The position numbers and the translations under genes are program-made. Of a stretch of DNA of 64,000 nt, positions 42,181 to 54,127 are shown in pieces. Position 1 is the first letter of the stretch. Each line of letters opens with the position of its first letter. This DNA is from Prorocentrum cordatum (taxonomy: Eukaryota; Sar; Dinophyceae; Prorocentrales; Prorocentraceae), in the NCBI GenBank assembly GCA_963575745.1, contig CAUYUJ010011192.1, positions 124,001 through 188,000 of the forward strand. The letters run 5' to 3'. The notes under the pieces are model-generated. The model did no database searches, was not told where the DNA came from, and saw only the letters and a list, made by a program, of their open reading frames with translations.

Positions 42181-43424
42181 CACCTTCATCCTGTCGAAGG
42201 TTTCCGGGTCGAGCGTCTCCTGCCCCTTGCTGTACAGCAAGAAAGCCTCCCTCGCTCCCCCTCTGCCGCACGCCGCTCGCTGCCCCGCGGGCCCCCAGAC
42301 GCCGCTCTCCGCGTCCCCTCCTCCTCCCCTCTGGGCCTCCGAACCGACTTCCCCGCCCGACCAGACGGGGCTCCTAGATTTCAAAGGAGAGAGCCCCCGA
42401 CCCGCCTCGCACGCGCTGCATACCGCGGCCGCCAGGCCCCAAGAATATCGGTGCTCCCTGGATATCCTGCCTTGAGTTTTCGACGAATGACAACTGCCCG
42501 GGGCTCCCTGGATCTACCGCCTCGCGTTCTGGGGTGGGGATCGCCAGAAGCAGCATTCGTTTCATGCCGGCCTCCAGGGACGGCTTTCGAGAGCTGCAAG
42601 AGGTGTTCGGCGGCGTGCCGAGGGGGTTCAGGAAGGGGGGGGGGGGCAAGCCTTCTCATAAGACGGCGGGGCTTCCGAGAAGGCGTACGGAGCTTCTCAG
42701 AAGGCCAGAGGCCTTCTGAGCCTTTTGAGAAGGCCGGATCCCTCTGCCCTCTGCCTTCTCCCCTGGGCGCGCCGCCGAGGCAACTTCGCACCCTCGTGCT
42801 CGGCGATGTGCGATGATCTTCACGCCCTTGCGGCGCACCCCTCGGACAAGGGCAGCCCTTCTGGCCTAGACCGCGACGCGCGACACACGATTGCCTGCGC
42901 GCCCCCACGCGTGATCCAGAGAGGTGTTCCCGAAAAAAGGCGCCCCCAAGGTCTGCCCCGCCCCCCCCCCCGAGACGACTCGAGCTTGCACGGGGGCCCG
43001 AAGGCCCCACGGCACGAATACTGGACGAGTACTGTGACGTGCCCCACGGCCTGTTTTGAGGCCATCGACGCTACAGCCTTGCAGGTTCGCACTGAGCAGC
43101 CCCGACTGCCCCTTCTCAAGGCTGCATTCGGAGCTTGTGTCGCTGCACCAGCACTCGGACATGTTCATCCATCCCTGGGTGCGCTCTTCGCAGTCCACTT
43201 CTCCCCGGCTCCCTAATTAGCTTTTTGGCAGCCCCACCTGGCTACCTCGATCTGTGCGAGCGCCAGGTCCGCGACACAAAAAAACTGGTTTGAGGCCATT
43301 GGGAGAAGCTGCCAGACCCCTCGCTGGACCATCTGGCCCCTTCGCAAGGCTTGCCCTCCGTCGATGGGGCATCGACAAGGGGGACTGGCTCAGGGGGCGG
43401 AAACGTCGACCTGGGGATTGCAAT
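42181..43424. other. No recognisable gene; contains a short palindrome cluster
   Basis: Open frames occur on both strands without motifs. At 42650-42750, CTTCTCAGAAGGCC and related words form nested inverted repeats around AGGCCAGAGGCCTT. Confidence 0.45.
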
Positions 43425-43585
43425 ACTTCACCGATGGATCGGCGATAGGCCCCCGATAGCGGAACCTCACGTCCCTGGGCGGGGTGGGCTATCGGGCCCC
43501 CCTCGGCGATCAGTGGGCGATGGGGGCTCGATGCGTCCCCCGCTGAGCCTATCCTCCCATGACCCATGACGTTGCCCCTGATGGA
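43425..43585 (+). repeat. Dispersed repeat R4, copy 2
   Basis: Matches 1650-1815: GTGGGCTATCGGGCCCCC, TCGGCGAT, CGATGCGTCCCCC and GTTGCCCCTGATGG. Confidence 0.7.
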
Positions 43586-43869
43586 CCGTCTCTGTCGGCC
43601 CGCAGCCCCCCGAAACGGTCTTTCGTGGGGCCGCGGGAGGCCGACAGGAGACGACGCCCAGGGCGGCGCCGGGCCCCTTCTGGGAGGGGGACCAGGAGCT
43701 CTGGCGGCCCGCGCACGGAATCCCACCAGCCCTCTGGGCGTGGGTGGTCTAGCGCGTTTCCTCTTCCACCCCTCCCTCTTCCCCTTCGGGGAGGGGTTCA
43801 CCCTCCCCCTTACCCCCTCCCCTGGACCTGGAGTGTGGGGTCGCGGGTCGTTGGAGCGTCCAAAATGGC

Positions 43870-44470
43870 CCACGATGGCCCTAGGAGGGCCTCAGAGAGC
43901 CCACGATGACTTCCAAGATGGCCCAAGATAGCCAAAGATGGCTCAATGTGGCTCCCAAGATGCTCCGAGTGGCCCCAAGACCGCTCCAAGACGGCTCCGA
44001 GTGGCCACGGAGCCTACCCAAGAGGTCGCCAAGAGGCCAACATCCTTCAACAACTTACGGAACATCAGTGAATTTTATTTTCCAGCCTTTTCCCTTCCGA
44101 TGGCCTTCCGATCCGAAGCCTCAAGACAGCTCCAAGAGGGCCCCGAGAGCGGCCCAAGAGAGCCTCAAGACAGCCCCAAGAGCGCTCCAAGAGTGCCACA
44201 GGAGGGGCCCACGAGGTGATTTTTGGGGCACCCTGGGGGGACGTAATTAGAGCTCCCATATGTTTTTGATCGATCTCGTCCGAATTGGCCCCAAGAGGCG
44301 CCCCAGGAGGCTCCCAAGAGACCCCCACGATGCTCCCCGAGGCACCCAAGACGCTCCAAGATGCCCCCGGGACCGCCAAGAGGCTCCCAACACGCCCCAA
44401 GAGGTTTCCAAACAGTTTCCAAAAGATATCCGAGGCGACTCTGAGAGGCATTCAAGAGTCGGGGGCGCGC
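43870..44470. repeat. LGASW-type degenerate repeat, block 4
   Basis: CCAAGATGGCTC, CCAAGAGGCGCCCC and CCCAAGACGCTCCAAG words recur at about 12-15 bp. The minus-strand reading is LLGASWGASWGQFG-like. It is followed, after a unique 170-bp stretch, by AAAGGCCTCTGGCCCTT and a TCC tract, as in block 3. Confidence 0.6.
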
Positions 44471-44764
44471 AAACATGGATTAGCGATCCATGGGTTTGGC
44501 GCGCGTTCGCAAAGTCCATGGATCGGGGGAGGTGCCCTCCCTAATACGCGGCCAATTCCGCCTCACTCGGCGAAGGAAAACCGCGATTGCCCCATGGAAA
44601 CGGGGCCCGTCGCTAATCCACGCCACCTTAATCCACGTCTGCGATCGCCTGGAAAAGGCCTCTGGCCCTTCTGCTCGCTCGTCGTCTTCTCCTCCTCCTC
44701 CTCCTCTTCCTCCTCCTCCTCATCCGCCTGAACCGTCCTCACCATTTACGACTCCGAAGCTTAA

Positions 44765-45125
44765 AAATGTCAGCAGTTTCGCAGATGGCGGGCGGGTCGC
44801 TTTCAAACCATGGTTTTCGTCTTAGCGTCGCACATGTGGCTCTCGCCTTGGCGCCGCGCGCATTCGTTTCGAACGTTGGCAAAACATTCACGGATTGAGA
44901 GCGGCTCCTGTTCAAAATGTGGCTCTCGTCTTAGCGCCGCGAACACTCGATTGGAACAGGTGCAAGAGTTTCACGGATTGAGGTCGGGCCGTTTTCAAAT
45001 ATGACTTTCGCCGAGCGCCGCGTACATTCATGTTGAACATGTGCGAGAACTTCGCGGATGGAGGGCGGTTGCCTTTCAATGTGCCGCGCGCACGTGTTTT
45101 GAACATTTGCAGCAATTTCACGGGC
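44765..45125 (+). repeat. ~82-bp tandem repeat, four to five units
   Basis: CACGGATTGAGGTCGGGCCG occurs at about 44781 (diverged), 44891, 44974 and 45055. Each is followed by TTTTCAAATATGGCTTTCG and TTAGCGCCGCG words. Confidence 0.8.
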
Positions 45126-46124
45126 TCCCATGATCAACGTGCCAGACATGGCGTTTTGGGCGGATTTAGAAACATGCGGGCGCAGCATTTCTGTCGATTC
45201 GCTGTTGAAGTCACCAATATTGCGTTCTGGCACGATTCTGAATCCTTTAGACGCAGCAGTCCTCATCCTCCCCCTCCTCCTCCTCCGATTCAAGATGGCG
45301 CCGAGATCGCCTGAAGGCCCCGAGAGAGGCCCGAGAGAGCCCGAACACGGCCCAAAGAGCGCCCGAGAGTGTCCCAAGAACGCTCCAATAATGACCCTTC
45401 CTCTGCGTGCTGCCCACTTCCCTGGTCGACGCATATCCTCCGAACGTCGTCTGTGGACGAGCTGTCGGGGTTGCTTTTTCGATCGCGACCGCAGGCGGGC
45501 GCCCGCGCGGCGTCCGAAAGTCGCAAGAGACGCGCGAGCCCTGCTGTCGCAAGCGAGACGCGGAAAAAGGGCCACGGAGTTGGCGGAGCTACCAAAGCAG
45601 AGACAGGGGCTGACGAAAGCGATGGGCGGGCGAGGACGAAGAAGCGGCAGGGGCAACGAAGCGGACGGAAAGGAAGACAGGGGCGGATAACAGAGGGCTA
45701 AGCCGCAGCTCAGGCGCAGACGTAGTACGCGACCGCACCTCGCCGAACAGCCTGTACTTGTCGTGACTCTCAACATGCCCGAACCAATCCACTCGGACGC
45801 GGTGCCGCGAGAGGCGGGGATTCCACGACGCCGACTTATGGCGGCGGGGGCGGGCGGTGGCGCAGGGCCCTTGCAGCCGGCCGCCCATCAGGCCACCTCC
45901 GTGGCCAGCGAGGCCACAGTGCAGAAATCCTCGCATTCCTCGAGCCCCGGGGGGGGGGTAGAGGGGGGGGGGCCGACCAAGAGAAGCAACGAACGATTGC
46001 CGGGGCCCGACAAACTCCGAAGGGAAGCAATTGAAGTCGCGAGTGGGTGCGCACGCCAGCGCCGTCACGGATCAGCCCGGGTCCGCCGGGCTACCAGCCT
46101 CAGGGCGATGGGGGATTGCATCTC
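45126..46124. other. No recognisable gene
   Basis: Unique sequence with purine-rich runs (45560-45690) and G/C homopolymers (45950-45972). No motif was found on either strand. Confidence 0.45.
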
Positions 46125-47175
46125 CTGAGACCTACAGCTCATTAGGGGGCGCAGCCGACGGCCGCGGGAAGTGGGAAGAAGCTCCGCCTGAGACGCTCAT
46201 CAAGGGCATGCGCGGCAGGGGCGGGCCGGGGGGCGCGGCCGCGCCTGCTGGGGCGGTTGGGGGGGGGCAGCTGACAGCCGGAGGGCCCGGAGACGTCCTT
46301 CTCGGGCCGGTGCGCTTCGCCCGAGACAAGCCGATGCCAGGCTGGGGCGCCGCTGACAGCCGCAGCAGAATAGGGGGGGCCACGCCGGAGACGCGCTGCA
46401 GCCCGGCAGGGGCGCAGCAGACAGCCGTGGTGGGACGGGGGAAACAACGCCAGAGACATGCTGGCGCACTGGTAGGGCGCAGCTAACAGCCGCGCGAACG
46501 AAGGAAAAGGGGGCCGCCTAGTTTTCTAGCAGGGGGCAGCTAACAGCTGCAAGGGGGCAGGGGCGGTGCACCTCGCCTGGGACATGTTGGGCCGGGGCTG
46601 GGCCGACGACCAGCGGGGGTGGAGCTGGCGGCCGCGGAGTGATGAGGGGGGCCCAGCCTGGGGAAACCTGAGCTGGAGCGCAGCTGACAGCTGCAGACCG
46701 CTGGAGGATATCGTCGCCTGAGACACAGAGGTCCTCATGCTTCGCGCTTGCGCCGTGTGAAACCGTCTGGCGCTCTGGTCGGGCCAAGCTAACACCCGCG
46801 GGAACGTGGGAAAAGATGCGGATGCTTTCGCCTGCGACATGCTGGTGATCTGCCTCGGAGCGGCAAGCGGGAGGGCAGCCGAAAGCCGCCCGCGGAGGTG
46901 AAGTGGCCGGAGAGACTGTCGAGCCCAGCCCGACGACCGGCGGGGTGAAGCTGGCGGCCGCGGAGCGAAGGAAAGGAGAATATCCAACCTTGGGAAACCT
47001 GGGCTGGGGTGCAGCGAACAGCCGTAGGACGTTGGATGATATCGTCGCCTGAGACAAAGAGGTCCTCATGCTTCGCGTTTGCTCAGTGGGGGGCTGCCCG
47101 GTGCTCTGGTGGGGTGCAGCTAACGGCCGCGGGAAGGTGGAAAATGGATGCCTTCGCCTGAGACATTCATGCTGA
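46125..47175 (+). repeat. Degenerate minisatellite with ~331-bp higher-order period
   Basis: CGCCTGAGACATGCTG and GGGGCGCAGCTAACAGCCGC alternate about every 80 bp. Larger blocks repeat at 331 bp: TCGTCGCCTGAGACACAGAG at 46711 and TCGTCGCCTGAGACAAAGAG at 47042. GGCAAGCGGG with the following GCCGCC repeats similarly (~46860 and ~47190). A third partial copy extends to about 47300. Confidence 0.75.
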
Positions 47176-47589
47176 TGATCTGCATAGGGGCGGCAAGCGG
47201 GGGGGTGGCCGAGCGCCGCCGACGGCCAAGAGCGGGGCGAAGCGGCCGTAGACTGTCGAGCCCAGTCCGAAGGGAGGGCAGACGGCTGGGGGAGATGACG
47301 GCCGAGGCGGGGCCCAGAGGGCACCTGCCCAGAAGGCGGGCGGAGAGCGCCGCCGGGGAGCCTGCGCGGTAGCAAAATGCGGGGCTGCAGGGAACTGCAA
47401 CATGAAAACCGCAATGGCGCTGGCAGTGATGGGGGCCACGGAGGGGCCCCGCCCCCGGCCGCCCAAAGTGGGCCGGGGAGGCGGCAGTCATCCAGGGGGA
47501 GAGGGGCACCGAGAGATGGCCCAGGGAGGGGGCCTATAGCGCCTGGGGCGGGCCATGAGCCCCAGCCCGGCGCGCCCGAGGTGGCATTA

Positions 47590-50500
47590 GCACGCCAGAG
47601 TGACGCGCGCGGTGGCGAGCCGCCCTCCAGTCAGGTGGGCGGGCCCGCCGGGCCCAGGATGTGTCGCTGCAGGCGGCGCGGCCTGAAGGAAGGCCACGGC
47701 CGGGCGAGTGCTCGGAGAGCCCTCGGTGTCCGTTGCCCTGCTACGCTTGGCGTCGCTCCCTCCGCGCAGCCCTTTGCGTTTGCCCTTGTTGGGGTAGTCC
47801 GTGCGTCTGGCCCTCGCGCGGATGCGCGCACGTACTGTCTCCCACTGAACTCCGAGCATGAGTTCTGTGTTCATCGTGAAGACGTCGTACCTGAAGCGGG
47901 CCCACTTGCCAAGGAAGAGCGAGCACGACTCTGGCTGCTGGGGCGCAGGGTCGGCGCAGACCCTGCCTGTGTTTGGGAGGTATTCGGTCGTCCACTGGTG
48001 CCGGGCCATTGAAGTAGGCACCCAGCCCCCTCTCTTCACGGTCTCTGCGGGGGCCTCCCCGACGGGTTGCTGGAGGGCGACTCTGTCGAGGGGGTGCTGT
48101 AGACGCACTGGTGGGCAACAGGGGTCGCGAAGATCGCACCCGTCGTCCTGGAAGTTCCAGGAGTTGCGCTGATTTGGGCCGTCGTAGGAGGATTGAGCGC
48201 TGGCCAAGGAAGGCCAAGGGCCGCCCAGCGAGGCGCGTGTCCGAGCGGGTCGGCCCCGGCGCTCGTCGGCTTCCCAGGTGGCCCACCAGTGGCTGCCGCG
48301 GCTGGCCTCGCTATGCCGGCGCGGGCGGCACTCGCGACGGCCCCCATTCCAATTGTGTCCGCCTCTCGCGCCCGCGGGCGGGCGGGCCCTGGGCATGCCG
48401 GGGGGGCGCGGTGCACTCCTCCGCCCAGGCGGGCGCGTGAAGTTCCTGTCGTCGCGCCCGGCGAGTGCGGGGGGGGAGCGAGGCTTGGCGGGCGAGATGG
48501 GGGTGCGCGACCTGCCCGCGTGCTCGGGGCTGCTCGAGGAGTGGGCGATCACCGCCGGCTCAGAGCTCGATGGATGGGGGGGCGCGACTGGAGTTCCTTT
48601 GCGCCCCCTGGGCGCAGCGGGCGGGGCGCTCCGAAGGGCCGCGTCGGAGGTCTCCGGGGCGTCGTCCGCGCGTCCCGTGATTCCGTCGCCGCTCTGGGGC
48701 AGCTGGCTGGGCGCGTGGAGCGGCCAGTCTGGGGCTGGCATCCCGCGCGCGGGCGCGGCCCAAGGATTCGGTAGCCCAACGGCGGCGCGGTCGGCTGCTA
48801 AAGCATCGCGGAGAAGAGGTCGGGGAGGGCCCCGCGCCTTCATCCCAACTCGGCAAGGGGTTTGGCTGCCTCATGGAGTTGGCCGCCAGAGTTGATCCGT
48901 CCCTCGCCCTTGCTGGAGGAGAAGCCAATCTGCTTGCACAGCTCTTGGGTGTCCCGCATGGGGGTCTCATGAGCGAGCTGCAGTGGGGGCCCAAGGGTGA
49001 GCTTGTCTGAACTGACCTGTGCCAAGACGGCAACAGGTGTTTCCGCGGGGCGGCGCAATGGGGGCGGACCGCGGACTTGTTGGAGTGATGGAGCCAGCTG
49101 TCGAGCATGTTGGGGTCCGTTGATAGCACGCAGAGCTTTGCCGCCGCCCGTATCTACCCTGCCAATGGGTGCACTTGGGGAGGTAGGAGGGCGACGCCCG
49201 TACTCCGTAGACCAGCTTCAGGAATGGCGGGAACTGAAGTGGTTCCCAGCTCCTGGGGTCATCGGGGCGCACCGCGCTTTTCCCCTCTGCGTTGGCGTAG
49301 CCCCGCCAACGATCGTCCAGGAGCGGGTGCAGGTCACGCATGAACGCAACTATCTGGACCTCGATGGGTCTTGTGTCCGGGTCGTCAGCTCCGTCCTCCT
49401 CTTCGGCTTCCAGGAAGTTGAGGTAGGTGTTTTTTTCCATCCAGGCCCTCGAGGTAGTTGGCCTCAGGAAGTAGGCGGAGCATCTCGTTGGCTTCATTGG
49501 TCATAGTAGGTGGTGCGTCTGCCTCTAGGGCCGCGCCGTCGGAGGCGCCTCCGCCCCGGCTGGGCGGATCAGCATGGGCGACAGGGGCCCTGTTGGGTGA
49601 GAACTCGTCGGTCAGTGAGTACCCGCCGGGAGCGAGTGGCGCGGTCTGTGGCCTGTCGGCAGGGGCGGGGGGGTAGGGGAGGCGCGAGTTCTGGTCGACG
49701 AGCTGGTCAACTGCACTGGGACTGACGTCCCGCGCGTGCACGAGGCATGGGCGGCGCATCCAGGTGGCGTTCCAGTTGCGACTCGTCCAGGCAAAGGACC
49801 GATCTGCCCACGCTGAGAGACCCCCAGCGTCTGCTGCCCGCTGCCCCGAAACCCGCGTCCGCCTTCCATGCGAAGCAGCGAATGCAGGGGCGCCTGCCTC
49901 CCAAGTCAGAGGGGGGGCGTTGGGGGGGCAATTGTCGCGCGTCGCCGTGTTGCGCTTGGTCTCGATAGCCGCGAAGCCGAACCTGTCTTCGTCAATGCGA
50001 GTGGGGGGCGGTGGTGGTGTTGGCCTGCTTGGGAACGCGAAAGCCCGCATGGGGTCAGCAGGAAGTCGCCCGCGCCCCCTGCCACTCATTCCGTGGGAAG
50101 TGCCGAGAGCGCGAGCCGAGGGGCGCTGGGGGGGGCTTGCGCACGGGCGGGGGCCGGAGAGGGTCCCAAAAAGGGCCACCGTCTGGGCGCTATCGGCGAG
50201 GGAACAGCCTGCGGGTACAAGGCGGCCGCCCCTCTCCGTCGCCGACCAGCACGGACCGCGCAGCCAAGTGTAGTCCAAGCCGTTCGCGAGCGCCTGGAGA
50301 CGGTTGGGCGCGAGATGCGATCTGAGGTCGTCGTCCCACCAGGTGCCCTCGTAGTACTGACCATGGGGCTTGTAGCAGGCGTCGCATCGGTACCTGGCTG
50401 CTTTCCGATCAGCGCTGAAGCGGGTGTCGCCTGGTGCGAGGCAGGGCGGAGTCTTGGAGGCGCTGGGGAGCGGGGCCGGTGGGGGGGCCCTATCCAGAAG

Positions 50501-51160
50501 GACGCGGCCGAAGGAGAACCCACCGCAGAGGAAGGTGACCTCGGAGGGGCAATATTTTAGTCCAGGGGCGCGCTCCTTGCCTGTGAGCCCGTAATGAAGG
50601 GGGCAGATGCTGCGCTCAGTGTGCGAGAGGGTGCTGATGTCGGCTGGCTTTACGATCTTTTCCAGGACCAGCATCGGGGCCTTGAGCGCGACGGCGAATG
50701 TTTCCATGCCCGCGTAGGTGGCCAGGCAACCGACGTCCCAGTCTGGCCACGGCGCCGATCAGTTTCTCTAGCTTCCCGTGTAACTCGCGGAGGTCGGACA
50801 TCTGCAGCCCCCAAGTATAGGCCAGTTGCGTTCGGGAGTGGTGATGGCTGTCCTGCCACTGACAGCAGACCCCGGGGATGGCCTCCAGGATGTCCCCAGA
50901 GCCTGAGAAGTCTGGGGAAGGCCGCATGTGGGTGCGGGGCTCGCGCTTCATGCGTAGCATGATGATACGCGCGCAGCGGGCCATTCCGGGAGACATGGCG
51001 CGCTGGTCGGGGGCCGAGCAGCTCCAACTGCTTCTGCGTGGCCCCGCCGTAGCCCTTCGAGGGGCCGACTAGGGCCTCGACGCGCTGGTCGGGGTCGAGC
51101 AGCTCCAACCGCTTCTGCGTGGCCCCGCCGTAGCCCTTCGAGGGGTCGGCTAGGGCCTCG
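47590..51160 (-). pseudogene. Frameshifted coding traces downstream of the helicase relic
   Basis: No family was recognised. Protein-like stretches occur on the minus strand in several frames: SKGYGGATQKRLELLDPDQR, MARCARIIMLRMKREPRTHM and FSGSGDILEAIPGVCCQWQD (50870-51150); METFAVALKAPMLVLEKIVK and RYRCDACYKPHGQYYEGTWW (50300-50710); IEVQIVAFMRDLHPLLDDRW (49300-49360); LTLGPPLQLAHETP and ELCKQIGFSSSKGEG (48900-49000); QWTTEYLPNTGRVC and FLGKWARFRYDVFTMNTELM (47850-48000). Order and strand agree with the helicase upstream, so all may belong to one large gene. Frame changes, some at homopolymers, show decay, introns or assembly errors. Confidence 0.4.
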
Positions 51161-51161
51161 A
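50999..51161. repeat. ~81-bp tandem duplication
   Basis: CGCGCTGGTCGGG through AGGGCCTCGA is present twice, at 50999-51080 and 51081-51161. The copies differ by a few substitutions and one base of length (GGGGGCCGAG versus GGGGTCGAG), so the reading frame changes between copies. Confidence 0.85.
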
Positions 51162-51839
51162 AGTCGGGGTATGCCACATGGCGCGGACAGGTCCTGGTCC
51201 CTTTGGACCAGGCGTTAGGGACGTGGTGCAGGAGGTCTTGGGGAGGTCAGCGGTTCTTGTTCTGTGGCCTCCGTGCGGCCCGCCCTTGGACTTCTGGCTT
51301 CGGTGGCAATTCCTTCTTCCCCGATCTCGCGCGCGGCGTCGTCTCCGTCTGTTCCCGAGCCAGCGGCCCAGGCGAGGGCGGCCCAGGTAATGTTGCACAC
51401 CAGATTCCCAACGTCCAGGCCGAGGTCCACGTCGAATAGGAAGCCTGTGGCCCCAGGCCTTCCCGTCGAACTGCCCGGCGTCGGCGGGGGCGCCTTCGGT
51501 GTAGGATTTATGGGGGTGCAGCCCAGCGACATGGAAGAGGGCAATGGGGAAGGCGCGGTCGGTGAAAACCGCTTCGAGTGCGCCCGCCGGGCGAAACCCG
51601 ACGTCGTCCCAGCGCTGCTCGACTTCCAAGGGGAGGTTAATTGCGCGTTGAAGCACTTGGCATGGAGGTCCCGTCTCGCGGCCGCTTCTAGTAGGGCTAT
51701 CGCCCCGGCTTCGCACGCGTCCCTGGTCGAGGGGGTCTCGGAGTTCGGGGGGGCCCAGGAGGCCAGGTCCTCGATCGGGCTGAAGTCGTTGTCGGTGGTT
51801 AGTGCGCTGAGTTTGCCTGGGCTCTGGCCAGGAGGAGTG

Positions 51840-53708
51840 CAGAAGCGTGCCCAGAGACCTGCGAGACGCCCGCAGCTGGAGAACAGCCTGAGTTTGGAGC
51901 CCGCCATGGATGGCATCGCGCGGCCGTCGGCAGCGATCACGATGCCCGCCTCGCCCGAGGAAGTCCAACGTTGACCCTGTTAGGATTGCCCACGGAAGCC
52001 CCACGCGTGGTTCGAATAGGACCGTGCGGCGAGGAAGATGACCAGGTCGGCTTCACTACCCTGGCTTGCATCGACTGTGGAGAAGGCAAGGAGCCTGGAG
52101 GCCAGGTACTCGTGGGCAATCTGCCTGATGCTGGGGAAGTCCAACTTCAAGCCGTTGGCGCCGCTGGCCCAATGGTAGAAGGCAGGCTCCTGCCCCTGTC
52201 GCTCGGGGGTGTAGTTGGGATCTCTGGGGTTGGGCACCGATTCAGCGCGCGTAAACGTCTGGGCCGAAGCTGTAGGGGGGCGGCTCCGTTGGGGGGTCTC
52301 CCTGGGAGCTGGGGCGCCAGAGGTGTCGCGGCGGCGGCGGTCGGCGGCGCCGGGGGGGGGGGGGGGGCGCCGCGGAGCCAGAGGAACCAGGGGCGACCGG
52401 GTGTCAATAAGGGGCCCCGTGCGCTTGTCGTCTCTCATGGCCGTTTGCAGGGCGCGATAGGGGGGAGCGGCCAACCGTCGTTGAGGATCCCCTTCTGTAG
52501 CCTGTAGGGGACAATGACCTTAACAGAGAGGCCATTGGCCATCTTCATTAACAGTGCGTGCGCGAATTCGGGGGTCACGGCCGCCTCGGAGGCGTTGGCG
52601 TATACATTCAGCCAGGTGGGATGTAAGCTCGTAGGCCTGTTGTCCACCAGGGGAGTCCGATGAGCGTCCGTCGAGTCGCCGGGGGCGAGATGGCGCAGGC
52701 CTTGGCAGTCCCTCATGAGATCCTCGCTACTGATCCCCAATTTCGTAGAGGGGGAGTCGGCCTGCCCGAGGTCGAGATCCCGTGCCCAGGGCCAGGGGGC
52801 GCCCGGCACCAGAGGGCGCTCCGCCAGGTCGGTGAGGCCACTGACTAGCTGACCATTGTAGTAGGCCGCGAAGGGGAAGAACAGTTGGGAGGGGTGCGTG
52901 CGGAAGATGTGGGTAAGGGTGATGCAAGCAATCTCCGGGTCGCCAGGGTGGCACCCGAGAGAGTCGAGCAGGCGCTGGAAAATGGAATGGTGAAGGACCA
53001 GGTCGGCTGCCTTCCTGGATAATACCGTAGGGGGGAGTTGCTGCGGGTCGCCAACGACGACAAGGCGGCCCCCACTGCCGACGACGCGCACGATGGACAT
53101 GGCCGCTGTAACCTCACTGGCTCGCCCGGCTTTGTCCATGATCTCGATCGGGATGTGAATGGGGATCTTCCCGTCAAGCCTTGCGGCCGCTTCGTGGGTC
53201 ACGTAAATGGCGACCGCGCCCTCCGGCTCTTCCTTCCTGAACTGGTTGAAAGCTGCGTTGTCTCCGAACTCTGGGGGGGGGGGGGCGGAGTCGCGGGCGC
53301 GCGGGATGAGTTCGCGGTCGACTTTTTCCCTCCGAGCGAGTCGCAGATGAGCGCGGGGGACCTGATCTCTTCCAGGAGGCGCTTGCTTTTGGAAGCAAGG
53401 GCCAGTAGGGGTTTGTCGTCGGCGGTGTTGGAGCTGGAGAACGCGCCGACTGCCTGCCCGGGGGGCAGCGTGGGAGTCCACGCTGCGACAAGCGCCGCGA
53501 TCGTGCTCGTCTTCCCAGAGCCAGGGGGGCCGCGTGCCAGGGTGGCGAAGTGATCGTTGCCCGTGTGGAGGACGCGCCTGGAGAGCTCGCTGCGGGAGAG
53601 GGCTGCGGCGGCGCGGTCGAATTGTTTGACCGTCGGCGCGCTGCGGGGACGCTGGAACACCATCCCAATGCCCTCCTGAACGTCGTTGCTTCGTGGGCCG
53701 CCGCGCAT
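51840..53708 (-). pseudogene. Decayed UPF1-like superfamily-1 helicase
   Basis: SF1 motifs occur in order on the minus strand, in several frames: GPPGSGKTSTIAALVAAW (Walker A, about 53533), FSSSNTADD (Ia), IMDKAGRASE (motif II, about 53141), VVVGDPQQLPPTVLS (III), LTHIFRTHP with FFPFAAYYNGQLVSG (IV region), KVIVPYRLQKG, STVDASQGSEADLVIF (V), and NRVNVGLPRARR (VI). This is the UPF1/SMUBP2-type layout of a nucleic-acid-dependent ATPase. Frames change at the G14 run near 53280, at a G6 run near 52462, and twice around motif VI (51950-52000), where no homopolymer exists. Motif II has DK instead of the catalytic DE. Both facts argue that this copy cannot be an active helicase as sequenced, although introns might account for some breaks. 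The likely start, MRGGPRSN at 53708, sits next to the AT-rich island. Confidence 0.7.
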
Positions 53709-54089
<381 letters not shown>

Positions 54090-54106
54090 CCTCCTCCTTC
54101 TTTCTT

Positions 54107-54127
54107 GGGGGGGGGGGGGGGGGGGGG
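54107..54127. repeat. G21 homopolymer
   Basis: 21 consecutive G, 17 bp after the T121 run. Consensus length at such sites is uncertain. Confidence 0.9.

Noticed and set aside
47587-48843. A single 418-codon minus-strand gene
   Set aside because: Only its later part (about 47850-48100) is protein-like; the first half is Pro/Arg/Ala low complexity. I kept it as part of the frameshifted traces instead.
50616-50996. DnaB/RecA-like ATPase C-terminal motif (SGSGDILEA)
   Set aside because: The short resemblance alone, without Walker motifs in frame nearby, is not enough to name the family.
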